The notes below the pieces were generated by a model. It was not told where the DNA came from. It saw nothing but the letters and a program-made list of their open reading frames with translations, and did no database searches. A stretch of 64,000 bases of DNA from Eudromia elegans (lineage: Eukaryota > Chordata > Aves > Tinamiformes > Tinamidae). Position 1 is the first letter of the stretch; every line of letters begins with the position of its first letter. The DNA lies in NCBI GenBank assembly GCA_003342815.1, contig PTEX01000055.1, positions 1,488,001-1,552,000 on the forward strand, read 5' to 3'. The translations under genes and the position numbers were made by a program. Below, one piece after another: positions 1 through 14,200 of this stretch.

Positions 1-649
1 TTTAATTTTCATTCCATTCCTTCTAATTGCATGTATAGGTCTAATCTGTTTGTTAACAACTTCAGTCATTGATTAAGTTCTTCCATAACTTTTGCCAACA
101 TAACTTCTCTTCCAAAGACAGGCAAATTTGTTGACTACCATCTTCTACTAACAATTCATTTTTGAATGTTTCATATTATATCTTAGCGTACAGACAGAAT
201 TTTATACTACTGTTTTTTTATGATTCCTCTGGCCTGAAAAAAAATTTTTTTCATGTTTAGTGAAGAAAAAAAAACCAAAGATGAATATAAGTTGTTGGAG
301 TAGAAGTAGTGAAGACTGAAAATACTGTACAGAGCTGTAGCTCATAGAAATTAATTCAATAACTATTTTTTTTCTTTTTTTGGTGAGTAAATAATTTAGT
401 GGATGTAGTTCTGTATAGTGGATGATCTATTAAGAATGATCCACTGGGTGCCTTTGTCAGCACTGCGGCAGAATGAATTCCAGAGATGGTGCTTCCTGTC
501 CTGCTCGATTATTTTCTCCTGTATTTGGTCAAAGGAGTCGCTCTATTTTTGGACTCTTTTTAGATTACCTACAGACATAAAAATACTGTTAACCTGTTCA
601 CACAGAGATCTTTCCTTGGGAAAAGCGGGATACTTGGTGACACTGCCAA

Positions 650-1420
650 AAGAGGGGTGCTCCATATCAGGGAGCTGAGGACCGTCCCAGCCAACTTCCA
701 GCCCTTCCTCCCAGCTCCAGCACCAGTCCCAGCACCAGCCCATCCATCTGGGGCTGTCAGTCACTGCCTCATGATGCCGCAGTGCTGCTGGTGCCAGTGC
801 GAGCCTCACCATGGCCTGGCCCTTCCCAATCGCAGCCTTATGACTCTGCCTGGTCTCACCAGACTCAACCTAACCCTGACCTCTGTGACTTGACCAGCAG
901 CCCCAGCCGTTACCAGCCTCCCACAGCCCCATAGTGCCCTGGCCTGAAAGCTGCTCTGAGACACAAACCAGCCTGACATCTCACAGAGGCGAGCACAACA
1001 CCTACATGGGATGGGGTATATGCCTATGCACACAACGAACATGTAAATCGCTCATCCTTTCTGTGCCTCTCGCTGATTGTTATTGCAAACATGACCCCAG
1101 AATATAACGCGCTTGGAACCAAGCCTAGATACTCCCTTGCCTTCCCTCTTGCTTTAGGATGAGCAGACACGCTCACGATGCTTCTCTCATCTGAAGCCAA
1201 AGCAGGCATAATTCTCTGCTCCCTGCCACGCTCAGTGGCCCTTTTGCCCACACAGCTCCCCTCCGCGTTGGCATACGGGCAGGGACAGAGCAAGAATAGC
1301 TCTGCGTTTGATCCTCAGCCTCTGAGGAGCACCCGTCAGAATTTCGTGCATGATGAAAATGCTGCACGAAGACCTTTCTCGGAGGCAGGCTGCAAGTGCA
1401 GCAGCACACAGTCAGCACTA
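650..1420. other. GC-rich segment of unknown origin in AT-rich intron
   Basis: Base composition rises sharply here compared with the flanks. From about 697 to 745 there is a proline-codon-like CCAGCA-type low-complexity run, and from about 845 to 930 CCAG/CCTAACCCTGACC motifs. Open frames of up to 156 codons cross it (1178-1648 on +), but I see no known domain, splice signals or start context that would support a gene. It could be a decayed mobile element, a GC-rich satellite fragment or a regulatory island; none can be shown from sequence alone. Confidence 0.45.
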
Positions 1421-3817
1421 GGTGCCCAAGTCATGTATATGCAAGAATGGCTGCTTCTTAGAAAAGCCACATTCTCATTGTTATATAAGCTGCTCAGAAA
1501 CAACATGGAGAATATTTCTGTGCCACTCAGAAAAATGAAAACACATATCAACATAGGTGACAATACAATAAATTATCTGACTCTCTTGCGGGATTTTTGG
1601 TGTTGGAAAGCTGAAAAAGAGGCAGCAAATGAGAAAACTAAGGAATGAAAATGAGATAAAGTAGACCGGTTTATTAACTCTCCCACTTCTCTATAGCTAA
1701 GTCAGCCTCTCACTGGCTAGCATCATAGAAATAAGGGATTTAAGCACGAACCATTCTTGAGCAGTGTCTGACTCACTAGAAACCTACATTTCACTATGAC
1801 ATCAGGCATTAGTTTCTCGCTGTTCCCCCTTCTTCCTCCCATACTGCTGTAGAATGAATGGCAGCTTCCACTGACCTTTTACATCGGTAGCTTTCTCTTT
1901 TGGGGATTGAAATTGATGTTCCAACACGTTGTCCTTGCTTTGTCGCTCAAGAATGTGAACTATCAAGACTATAAAGATGCTGAGGTTACCAATTCTCCAG
2001 AACCGCATATGGCGGCCTTACAGCGGCCAAAACTATCACAAGGTGGTTCTTCTATCATTGATTTGCCATTTGTGGTTTTTAGCACTATAACCTTGTCTAT
2101 TATCAATCAGCCAACTGTTTCCCAACTATATTGGTGTTTTGTAGTACGCTGAAAGACAGATAAATTTGGGTATCTGTGGTAAAAAAGGGTTTTTACAGGA
2201 GTTACGTATAAGAGACTGTATCAGGAATAGTTCATACTTAAGAATAAACATATGTTATAAAGACATTGCATTCACCCCAAACTGAACTTTACAGATGTGT
2301 GAAACTCAGAATCACAGTTGTATTTAAGATTTCTTTCATGGTATGTCAATCTAAAATTACAGCAGCTTATATGTTACTAACCTGTTTTGTCACAGAATCA
2401 TATCATTATGGCTACAGCTGCTTCGCTTCTGAGGGTCCAGTTATTTTAAATAATCTTTAGAAGATTGTAGGGGGGCGTGACTTGATTGCATAACTTGTAT
2501 GTCACTAATTCAGTGTTATGGGACTTAGGAGTCTAATGAAGACAAAGCACTTTGTAGCTGTCACCCAGATCTAAAAAAACACCCATTTTGAGTCTGATCT
2601 AATTCTATTCTAATCTGGTTCTAATCTAATCTAATTCATTGTTGATACCTTAACTCTCTGACATATGCAAAAACAGAAGACTGCTTTAACCTCTTTTTTT
2701 TTCCTCATTTATTTAAGTTAGAAAGTAGCATGTCTTTTCCTCATTAAAGATAAAATTATACAATCACTTATTAGAAACACCTGTTTTAGCTGTGTTACAG
2801 TTTAAATTTCACTTGCATTTTATGCAAATAATTTAAGCATTGCTGATTCAGTTATGAAGTAGGGTGGTAGAAGAGATGTGGTGCCTCACTGCTGAGGCTT
2901 CCTTCAGACTGCTGCTGAAATTGCTGACTGCAACCAGGATCCTGTTCATTTAGACCAGGGAATCACATATGTGTGGACATAATGCTAAATCTACTGGTCT
3001 TGATTTACTATAGAAACTCCTGCACCTCCATGTACACTAACAACATAATGAACCTTTCTATTTGCCTTTGCATTCTGACTAAGTCATGTATCGCCACTGA
3101 TTTGCATAACTAATAGTTTAATAGACAAGATTTTAATAAAATTCTAGCACTTACATTAGTGTGATACCTAAGCATATTTGCTGAAACAAGCCTGAAATAT
3201 TTTGAACTTACACGTGTTTTATTACTCATATATGATCCACTCATTTCTTGGATCACAAGGAGTTAATTCCAACAGAAGTTATTTACTCGCAGGAAAAAAA
3301 GCAGAGCAACACTTCTGAAAGCTCCATCCTCTCACTCTTAGTAAAGGATACAGGTCCCATTTGTTCAGTCAATGTAGAGATAGGAAGAAATCTACTAGGA
3401 AATTACTACAGGGCAAAAAGAAAACACACACATACACAAAGTAAGTCCCATAAGGAGAGAAGGAGAGATACTACTTGGAAGTTGACAGAGACCCAGTTAA
3501 CAGAGGAGTGGACTATTTTGATTAATAGTGACAAGCACCAATGCTTGTTTCTGTTAAAATAATCTTCTCTGCTCCTATTTTTGAATTAAACAGCAGTTTA
3601 TTTGCAAGAAGCTGTTTTTGGTCATAATATTCACCTTCTTCCAAAGGTAAAGAAATTGCAGAACTAGACCAGATCTTTTTTGACAATTACAGCTGGTAGC
3701 AAGATTGCAGTGGACTGGTGTGGGAGTCTTATAAGCTAGTGCAGGGACAATTAGATTTTAGAAGGGCCATTTCAGAAGTGCTTGTAATGACACAAATAAA
3801 TAAATACCTGCACCACC

Positions 3818-3854
3818 AGTTTTCCACTGCACTACCATGGTACAGTGGAAAACT
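3818..3854. repeat. Perfect 12-bp inverted repeat (hairpin)
   Basis: AGTTTTCCACTG at 3818-3829 is the exact reverse complement of CAGTGGAAAACT at 3843-3854, with a 13-base loop that itself contains the palindrome TACCATGGTA overlapping the right arm edge. The CAGTG ends recall hAT transposon termini, but no longer terminal repeat or target duplication is visible. Confidence 0.7.
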
Positions 3855-6800
3855 AGAATTTCAGATTTTATATGAAAAGTAGCCTGTAAACCCTACGAGC
3901 TAATATTTACATTTCTACTTTTATCTGTTGATAAGGTAGCACAATATAGGGAAGGGAATCCAATGTAAAGTGGCTTGGCTAACCTCATCTTCAGAAAATG
4001 TTTCTACAAGAATATCAGTTAAATGGGAGAAAAGCAGAAACTTCATTCTCCTGTAAGATCGTTCATCCTCCCCACCTTCAAAGTATAAACAGGAGCATTC
4101 AGAAAAGCTATTACTTGAACTCATAGTTTTATAAAAATACAGAGAAGCAGAAAAGAAGATGAAATAAATGAACCAAAATTCAAGAAATGGAAATGTTCTT
4201 GGCAGCAAAGAGTGGATCTCACAAGTGTGCAAATGGCTCATGCTATTCACCCATGGGCGTAGTTCATCATCAAAAACACCGCCCAGAGAAATGAGTTCGT
4301 TCTGGTGACATTCACAGTCATAGAACCCTGAGAACTCTGATTCTTTACCAGCAGCACACCTGGCCATAAACATCCCGAGCCAAACAGAAAAGGAACAGTG
4401 AGTCACACAGGTGCTTCCTGCCATGAGCACTCTATGTCCCCCAGATGTGCCTCCTGCTCTGAACACCATCCCGAGGATTCATGACCATGTGGAGAAGAAC
4501 AGATGTTAGTTTCATGCATGAGAGCTGTCTTTCTCCAGAAGCAATAGAAGGTCAGTGACTGAGAACGTGCAGGAGTTCAGTACAGGATTATTTGATACTA
4601 CGCTCAAAAATCAAAACCAACTTTATAAAGAAAAAGGTTTTGTTTCAGGCATGTAGCCCTTTCTTTTCCTTGCTGCAGCGCACCAGTCCCACATCTGAAC
4701 CGCATGGCTTTGCAAAGCCGCTGTATATCTCTCCCAACTCTTGCTCTACATGTACAGCATTCCTAAAGGAACAATTCAGAACTGCTTCATTACATAATTT
4801 ATAAAGCTATTCCTGTAACAAATACAAGAGCAGATATTCAAAATAATTATTAAATTATATGATTGGGTCTGCTTCTGAAACATCTCTTCGTTCACACTGA
4901 CAATGGGACATGGTAGGAATTAGCAAGATTATTTTAACTAATAAGCTTGGAAATTGCAAGAAAATGGTATGACAAAAAATCCTGTTCAATGAGCTTCACA
5001 GTCCAGCAAGGGCATTTAGGATTTCAAGTGGGTATTTTGGTCACTTTTTTTCTCTAAGATTTTTTAATCTTTGACTCACTTTGATACCTGGGCTGTAAGG
5101 GATGCTAAATATTAATATTATATATCTTCTCTCAGTAGGAATCAGAGCATATTGAGAGCGTAAGCAAGCTCTAGTGACTCACCAAGTAAGAACTGACACC
5201 AGTTTCTAGCTCAAATAGCTTAAAGACTGCTTAAAGCATGTTGGATCTAGTGTCATATAGGATTAGAAGCACATTTTACTTTCCATGGAGTTAAAATGTG
5301 TCCTTAAGGAGAATAAAATACTTTCCAAAAATCCTTTTTCTGAATTTTTTTTTTTTGTCTTTTAAAAACCTGTTGCTTAATATCTTGCTGATAGTGATGC
5401 TAATTATACCCCTCAAAGAGAACAACATAGTCAGTGCTGCTTGCATTTCTTCACTCTCTGTGATGTTAATTTCTAGCCTAACTAGCAACTGTATTAAAGC
5501 CATTTCATAAACAATAATATTCCTGGTTATACAGCTAGCAATAATAAAATTGACTTCCCAGCTTTTCTCCCCTACAAGAGTTGGCCACGTCATATACAAA
5601 TTGCATCCACCTGCACCATGGAGATACCGACTTCCACAGGAACACAGGAAAAGCTACTGACGAGAAAAGTCTCACTGCCAGAAAAAGTCTAAGTGGATGT
5701 GTAGGTTTTATAAAAATCCACCATTCTCAAACTTCCCTATTCTCTTAGGAGAATCATCTGTTTCTGAGGTTGACATAACTGTGAAGTTTTGAGGCTACTT
5801 GCAATATGGTAAAATTTCTCTGCACAGACTTTGCACCATCAAGAGAGTACCAGACACAGTTAAGTGCCGGTTCCTCAGCATTCAATTGCTCCTGGTATTT
5901 CAAGAGGAAGCACTCAGCTGAACTGCAGAATGCTCCCTGACCATTTTCAGTCAAAGTATTTCACTAAAACCCTTTTCCTACAAATTATTTTCAATAAAGT
6001 TTTAAATGTTTCTCTGTGATTTTAATTTTCTAGCCTAACTGGCAACTGTTTTAAAGTCATTTCTCTAATTAAGTTTTTAAAAGTTAACTTAACTCCCATT
6101 TGTTTGGACTTATTCTTAAAGAGTGCAGTGGAAAACAGCTCCTGTCATTAAAAATGTTCTGTTTTTTATTCTCGGTGAGTCTTTTAGAAATAGATCTACA
6201 TAAAACTCCTACCAGAATGAACCTTGCAATAAGTAACTGTTGGGCTCATGTTAAAAAAGGGTCTTTGAGGACTGAATTTCAGATTTTCATCTTGCTTTTC
6301 TGTCTCCAAGCCTTCAGAGGGAGACTCAAGTAGGCAAAGGTCATACACAGTAAAGAATATGTGAAACTCTTCACTCAAAGCAGCAAAGTATTCTTCAACA
6401 TTTGTTGTCAGCATGATATTTGGATGAAATTCTATCACCTATTTCTTCTCTTCTGAAAGAGAAAAACTCAGCTCTCCCTCTCTCTTGGCATCACATCATG
6501 CATCGAAACACCAAGGGCCACCTTGCTGTCTGTTCTAGTCCTGTGTTTCAGGAACAACAACAAAAAATCAGAGAAACGTATTATGACAGGTAATCATTTG
6601 CAAACATACAACTCTTTCAACATCTGCCACGTTCAGCTTCATTTTATAGCATCTGTCTTGGCAATATAAATTGTGTTTGGCTTCAGAGGTGCTCTGTGCC
6701 ATTCAGTGAAGAAAAACAATCATGACAACTGAAAAATAAAGCAGAGTACGGGGGCAGGGATTGAGAGCTGGGAATGTAAAAGCTGTTTGCTTTTTCTAGC

Positions 6801-9800
6801 TCTATTCTGAAAGAAAGAGAGCGTATTGTTGGCTTTTCTGTATTCTTTAAACAGCATAGTTTTACCAATGGAAGAAAAGTGACACCTATTGCATTTATGA
6901 AAGGTGCCAAACAACCTCAAGCCTTTCCAAAAGAATCCCCTGAAACAGCTGCACAAAAGGAAAGCAATTTTGTCCAGCGCAAACAGATGAATTATGTCAG
7001 TAGAAATTTATTGCTACAAGAAGTTTGTTTTTCTACACCAAGAGGCTATATTAGAAACACACTATAAGAAAGGCTGCCACTAGGAAAAGAATGAATTTCA
7101 CAGCAACACTGTGGGGGAAAGAAGGTAACTTGATGCGGAATCGGCATCATCATCATCACAGCTTGTTTCTCAATTAAAAGTGTCTCCATTTTCATTTATA
7201 AACCCATGTTATAATTAAAAATTTACAGCAATGTGTTAAAAAAAAGGATTAAAAATAAAGTTGACAATATATCAAAAAGACTGCAATCTGCCTATTACTT
7301 CAAACTTACTTCAACCTTATTTTCCACCATTTTATTGATTACACATATTGTCAATCTGCATGCAGGTATGAAAGTTCAGATGAATTTCTATTTTTCTAAA
7401 TAGGTTGACCAAAGAAAGAAATGGTCTGTTTATGGCATACTCTTATATGGTTCAATGTTCTACAGTACAAAATATTTAGAAAATATGCTGTAAGTAGCAA
7501 CAATACTTTTTTTGACCATATTGGTCTGCATATGTAAAATAAGCTGTAGATCAAGATCTCCGTGAATGATAAATCCTTGCTATAAAACAATACATTCATC
7601 ACATTCAGTGGTGAACTAGGAAGTATTTCAAAGTGACATGTAACAGCCCAAATCTTTACTAGCTGTCTGAGTACCCCAAAAGACTTTTCTTAAAGCTGCA
7701 AAATAACAATCAAACAATTTTTTACATTTGTACTAATGACAAGAAAGGACAAAGACATTGGCTTAATACCATAAAGCACATATACAAAGCTGCTTGAATC
7801 TTTTTTTTCCAAGGAAATACTTGAGTGTATGCTTACAGCCCACAGGATGTAATGAGATGTGAATAATTAAATGGAATAATTTACAAATCTTATCAGTAAG
7901 CCTCTTTAAAATGTCCATGTATTTTCATCTAAATTTCTACTTAATCATCTTTGAAGCAAAACATGTTTCAGACGCAAATTTTCATCTATTTTGTAAGTCA
8001 TTATAAATATTATTACGAAAATATTTAGTCATATTGATTTTTGTCTGCATATTTTTCTTTCTCCAAAGCAGATTTAAACTATATTAATACACTAATGTAA
8101 GTAAAATCAAAGGGAAGGTTCTCCTCTAGTGATGAAATCTTGGGACCTCTATACCTCACAGACAAATTTTGAACTCTCATTTGAATTTCCTTCCTGTAAG
8201 TCTTTGGTAAATTACAAAATATAAATGCTTTGTGTATGTTTTAGAAAAAAAAATACTATTCTATTTTTATAGCAATTATGCCCTTAGGTAATTAAGTTCA
8301 TCCATATGCATGCATATCCATGATCTCTCCCTGCCTCTGTTCTCTATTCAGATACTGGGGATACTTTAAAATTTGTGAGGCATTGGATACTATAGTATAG
8401 GTACTTTAATAGCCAAGGATCTATGAGTATTTTAGCTAGACCTTTAGCACTAGCATCTTTTAAAGAAAATGAGTTTTGTCTTATTCCATTCAACTGACTT
8501 CCACTGTCACCCACTAGGGGACATCTAAGCTTTATTCCGAAATCATAAGCTCACCTACTCCAGCTCCCTGAAATTATTGTTAGATAAATGCCAAAGTGTC
8601 AAAAAATCTTTGCCTAGGTCTGTACCAGGCCATTTGTCTTGGCTCTGTTAGAGGTACCAAGCAGCCAGCGAGCCGTGTTTCTTTCCAAAACCACCATGAA
8701 GGAACAGCCCTAAGCAGAGCTCCCGACCTGCTCAGTGGGCTGCCCCAGTATTTGCCTCGCAGTGCTGAAGGTGGGAGCAGGAGCGCTCCACTAAATGCCT
8801 CCAAGGCAGCCTGTATTCCATCCGAAGCTCTGAAACCCTTGCCAGTAAATAAAGTATAAATTACTGAACACAGAAACAGATGGATATTAAGAAAATAACC
8901 CAAGCATGCTGGAAATGGAAATACTCATCTGAGTTATAACTCAAGTGTGTAATCTCTAATATACACATTTATCTTAAAAGGACACTGTCAAGCTGTTCTT
9001 TAGAACTTTTAAAGCATTTGTTATTTAGTTGTGAGAGTGTAGAAACTTTTGGATGGGCAGTTTCAGAGCCTCGGCTGCTCCTGGGCCAGAGGCAAGGCTG
9101 TGGGTGCCAGGGCGAGCTCTCCCCACTGCATCTGCATTCCATCACCCACACCTGAGGCCATGGCCACAACACAACACGGGCCCATCTTCCCTCCCCGATA
9201 TATGCACAAAGAGCTGCAACTCCTTTACAAGAAAGAAAACAGTGTCATTTAACTTGCTATGCTTCTGCTTCTTATGGTTTGCCAGTCCTTGAAGCCAAAA
9301 TCTGTATTGCTAGAGGGAAAAAGCAATCTCAAATAAACTAGACATGTGCATGTCTCTCTATCAGCCTAAGAAATCCAGGAAGATATTAGTGAATTGTAGG
9401 AAAAAGAAAATCCTGTACATTTGCTTGTAAATTGAAGTGTAAACAAGGAAATTTATTTCTCTAGAAAACATAAAAAAGCCCAGCTAAAGGCATAGAACAT
9501 TTTAGAATTAAAATGGCTTGCCAAAGCAGGCTCTGGTCATTCTATTGATACCACCGTGTTTGCCTAAGACATGCAGCCTAGTTGCGGTAAATGTGATTCA
9601 GCTGTGCTCACCCAACAGCTTTCTCCCTTGCAAAGTAAACCATCCTTATACTTCTCAAATTTCCCCATAATTGTGTTCATAGAATAATCTGGAATTTCTC
9701 ATGACTCAATAGAAGACCGAGCCAGGGGAAATACACACAGAATGGCAGTGAACCAGTACAGCACCAACCTATTTTTGTTGGCTTTTTAATTAGAGAGCAT

Positions 9801-11150
9801 GGAAAGGCAAATAAGGTGTACAAGCAGAAAAAATGAATGCATAAATGCAAATGACAGATTACGTTTCCAGTAGCAACAAAATATGGTTACTTGCCAAGGT
9901 TATTAATATTGCTTAATTATATCACAGGTAAGACTTCTGTATAAATCATATTGGGGACATTTCCCACCAAAGAGTAGAAGAATTCATTAAAATGCATTTG
10001 AACAGACTCTTAATCATCTTTTGTGAAGCAATTATTTTGGGAGACCCAAAGAAATGCACTTCTGTCTCCAAAGGGACGGAAATTACAAATGTGTGACTGC
10101 TTTCAAATTCTTTTGTCCTTGTTATTTCTGTGAAGCAATCACTTCCTGCATTGGACTGTGGGGAGAGAATTAAAACTAATGGCTATTCATAGGCTAATGT
10201 TACAAACAAGCTGAATGAGCCAGGAAGGGGGAAAGGATGAACAAGCCAGAGTGAAAAAATAGATCTACTGATTCTTACCATCAGACAGGCATCAAACTGT
10301 GGCAGTCATGCATAATGAGCAACATATGATTTGAATTTCCCTTTAATTTCATGGCCACACTATCTAAGAGGGCTCATTGGTTTTGATTGTTTGTTGTTAT
10401 TCAGGATGGCTTGACAAAATTAGCTCTGTCCGTTCTTTCCTTTATTGTTGATGCTGTTATTTTGCTCAGCATTTTAGAGGGAAAATCAACTTGTAAATGC
10501 TACTGATCTTAAAAAAAATCAGACTGCTTAAAAGACAAATCAACATCCTGAGCTAGGGTTTCCACTGACTCTTTAAAGAGCCTGTAACACGATGGTGAGA
10601 ATATTTTCCACTCAGTTCCCCTTGTGCTTTCCATTTATATGCTTTCCTTCTCTTTTACCTCATGATAGTAACTGGTTCAACAGCCACATAAGCCAAAGAA
10701 ATGCTGGCCTGGTTTTCTGAACTGAACTTTGAGTAAGAAACTAGAAAATACTTGATATCATGACTCCACTGACGTCCTATCAACCCATGATACCAATTCC
10801 TTTCAAGATATTTCAGGCTATATGTTGGAAAGAACAGTAGGTTAATATCTAGCATCAACTAGAGAGAAAATAGACATAATATTATAATTACATGCTATAG
10901 CCTTCAGGAAAGTTCACAGAGAAGTGCATACCACTCAGAAGAGCAGACTAGAACAATCATGAAAGATTGGAGCAACTCCATCTTCAGGGAAGTGACTTAG
11001 CTACTTCTTAGCAATGCAGCAACTCTAACAATATGGCAAGAGATATGAGCAGACTATGAGACCAAAATAAAGCAAGGACTAAACAAACCTTTAACAACAG
11101 CACCGGCTTTGGATGTCATCCCACCCTTTGGAAAGCAGCTGCGGCTTTAC

Positions 11151-11177
11151 ACAAATAAAAAAAAAAAAAAAAAACCC

Positions 11178-11210
<33 letters not shown>
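11151..11210 (+). repeat. A-rich tract with CCCC interruption
   Basis: An AATAAA-like start leads into about 18 A, four C, then about 32 A, followed by GGAAAAGGAAAAG. It looks like a poly(A) tail, but no retrocopy or SINE body could be recognised on its 5' side, so it is called only as a tract. Confidence 0.85.
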
Positions 11211-11212
<2 letters not shown>

Positions 11213-14200
11213 AAAAGGAAAAGTATGTGCATGCAAACAAAGGAAAAAAATGAAGCCACAAATCAAATCTGATTAAAAAAAAAGGCTTAGAAAAAGACAG
11301 AACCCGATAAATCTACAAATTCCTGGACATTCGACTAGTTCTTCTGACATTACTGTGTCATCTTTCAGGAATAAAAGGCACTTCCATTTGTGAGCTATGA
11401 TTTTTCCTCTTTCAAATAGTTTAGATACTACCTAAAAAGAGTTGGTGCACTCAGCAAATTTACAAGGTTTACATTCTGTAATCTGAATATTCCCAGGAGT
11501 AGAAGATCCCAAGACCACCAAATTACTTTTGATTGAGTAAGAAGTGCTTCAATTTCTAGCAGCACAAGAAACAGGATTTGCTTTAGGCAAAAGTATGATC
11601 CATAGTTAAGGCTTGATTAAACCAAATGAAGCCAATGGAAATATCATTGTCTACCTGTTGACAGGTTACAGAATGAACTCATGTCTAGAAATAATGCCCA
11701 CAATGTAAGATGAAGGAATGCAGTTAATGAACTTGATAATAACGGTGATGTAAAATTTCAATACATTCTTGCTAGTGATCCAATACTGAAGTTTTGTTAA
11801 AATAAAATCTACCCTCACATATTCTTTGGAAAGAGTTTTTTGAAGAAGAATGAAACAAACAATATATATGTCATCTCACAAAGTATGATAAACAGATGAG
11901 AGAGTTTTTATCACCATTATATTAAAGAAAAATGTAAGCATAACTTAACACTAAGTTAAGATGGAACATAGAATAAGATCTCATTCCCACTTCCTTACTA
12001 TTACAATATGGCAGAGCTGTCATACCGTAAAATGCACTGTTATACTGTAATATGTAATATACTGTGGTATAGATATTGAATAGCAAAAATATCTGGTTAG
12101 CTTGAAGTATAATAAAAAAATATTATTACCATTTTAAATATAAGGCAAAGTATATGTCTTATCATCTCTTATAGCACAAATGACTACTTTTAGAAGTCAC
12201 AGTGAAAACAGCTCTAAAAATTGTTATGGCTGAGATAGCTCTCTGAAATCATTTGCAGAAACTTGTCTGGTCTAATTTTATTCATCAACTCTTCTTTGCA
12301 TTTGGCTTTTCTTGTCCAGAATTTTTGCTTGGAAGTTATGGTTCAGTATTTCCATTTTTCATTGACTGCCAGCCTTGGAACTGTTGTAATTGTTTGATTA
12401 TGTGTAAGAAGCTATATTCTTACTCACACCACGGTGTAACACAGTGACACAGAACTTAGATGACTAACAAGATGCATTATTGAAGAGACCAAATTAAAAA
12501 GGAATATAATTAAGGCTGCTATCCATATGGATGATGGATGCTTTCTGGATTCCTCTTTTTAAATCATGAATTTAGTTTTCTGTCTCACCAGCTTATCCTT
12601 TACTTCCTCCACAAAAGATTTTTAGCATGCTGCATTCCAGGGAAGTGGCAACTCCCACCACACTGACCTCTCCGATTTGACATCCTGTGCCCTACACCAC
12701 TTTCCTGTATCTGCTTATATATAAGGAAAGGTCTGATTTTTTATTTTTTATTTTTTAAGTTAGATGTCAGTGTCATCACAGGAGCAGGTAATGGAAGAGA
12801 AAACTACAGAAAAACAAACAAAAGCTTCCCCAACCTCTCCCAGCCCACAGCTCCCGGAGCTATACGATCCTGTTCTCATCTTGAAAGCCTTCAGAAGGAA
12901 GCAAGGAAATTGAATTTCATCAGCTGGGATGGATACTGCTCTCCTAAAAGCCTGCTGTGATGGCAGGAAAATCAGGAGGCAACCCAGGAGGGGAACACAT
13001 AAAAACAGATAAAGCTTCTGACAGAGACTGTTCATATCTTTAGAAAAAAAAAAGAAATTTTCCCTCTGAATTAACTTAAAATACAGCAATATATCTTGCC
13101 CGTATGCCAAAGCACTATAAGCTTAAAACAAGCCTAAATACTGCAGGTGCTGCAGAGCAGCTGAAGAGTTTTGCAAAAATGCAATGGATATTGCATTTAG
13201 TAGAAAACTACCTTAAAATATTCTTAACATTTTCTTTATTGCTAAATAGTATGCTGTGATATGCTTATATTAATGAAAGATGGCAATATGCAGAGGATAG
13301 GGGAACTCAGAGCTCTATTTCTTAATCAGCAGGTCCCTTGACATTAAATGATAAAGACTGGACACAATGTCTCAGAAAACACAATGCAAATTCTCCACGT
13401 AAATACAGATATGGCTCGCTTGCTATCACATTTGGAAAATGATTGTAAGAAAGATCAAAAACACTGATGACAGTAACAAACTACTGAAATTTATGCAAAC
13501 GAAGTGCTACTGTGAACTGGGTTAAGGTTTGCCCTAACCGTAGGCTATTTCCAAGCAAGCCAAGCTGAGAATTCCTTTCTCTTTAAAGGTCTACTTTAAA
13601 TGTTCTACAAATCTTGGACATACAGAACTGAGAAGAACTGGACGGGACTGAGAAATTATACAAAAGCCTGAGCACACAAAAAATAGTTATTGACCTTGAA
13701 ACATAAGTAAAGGTAAGCTAATATTTCTAGGCAATATTTTCTCAAATGCATGCCTTCGGTGAAAACAATAACCTTGGAAATCATCAATGTGGAAAGACAT
13801 CTTGTGATAACAGTGGACAGTGTAAAGACGAGCATGCAATGGTAATGAAAAGGGTCAATATGCATTTCACCTGCATGTGTAAAAGGTATTCCATCAGTGG
13901 AAAGGATGATAAAATGCATTTCTATTGAATTCTTGCATGACTGCACCTTTGCTTAATTCTGGGAAACTTGTCTCCAGAATGATACTGACAAATATGCATA
14001 CTTCTGCAAAACAACAGCCAAGAGGGAAGAAAATAAATGATTAAGCATATGAAAAAGAAGTCTGATCAGCAAGAGAAATTTAAATGATCAGAAAACTTTT
14101 GCTGCCCATTTATTTTAAAGCCTTACTTTTGTTGTCATAAAATCCACATGTTTAACAAGAATAAAGATATTAATCCTCAAATATTGCGGTGACATAAGGA

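Noticed and set aside
1178..1648. 156-codon + strand open frame over the GC-rich segment
   Set aside because: No recognisable domain, no supporting splice or promoter signals, and overlapping open frames on the other strand; explained by local GC richness reducing stop codons.
8304..8317. ATATGCATGCATAT palindrome
   Set aside because: Short alternating purine-pyrimidine palindromes are expected in 64 kb of AT-rich DNA.
8600..8860. GC-richer patch with AATAAA near 8847 as a gene 3' end
   Set aside because: No coding similarity or repeat landmark could be seen; left as unannotated intron.
11080..11160. Possible PRKN exon 5 (GGGATGACATCC on the minus strand resembles the Trp-Asp-Asp codons)
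   Set aside because: The reading around it does not continue with the expected Val-Leu-Ile-Pro-Asn-Arg or zinc ligands and soon hits a stop; chance match.
10890..11210. Processed pseudogene or SINE ending in the long A tract
   Set aside because: AATAAA plus poly(A) is suggestive, but the upstream 270 bp match nothing I recognise and no target-site duplication was visible.
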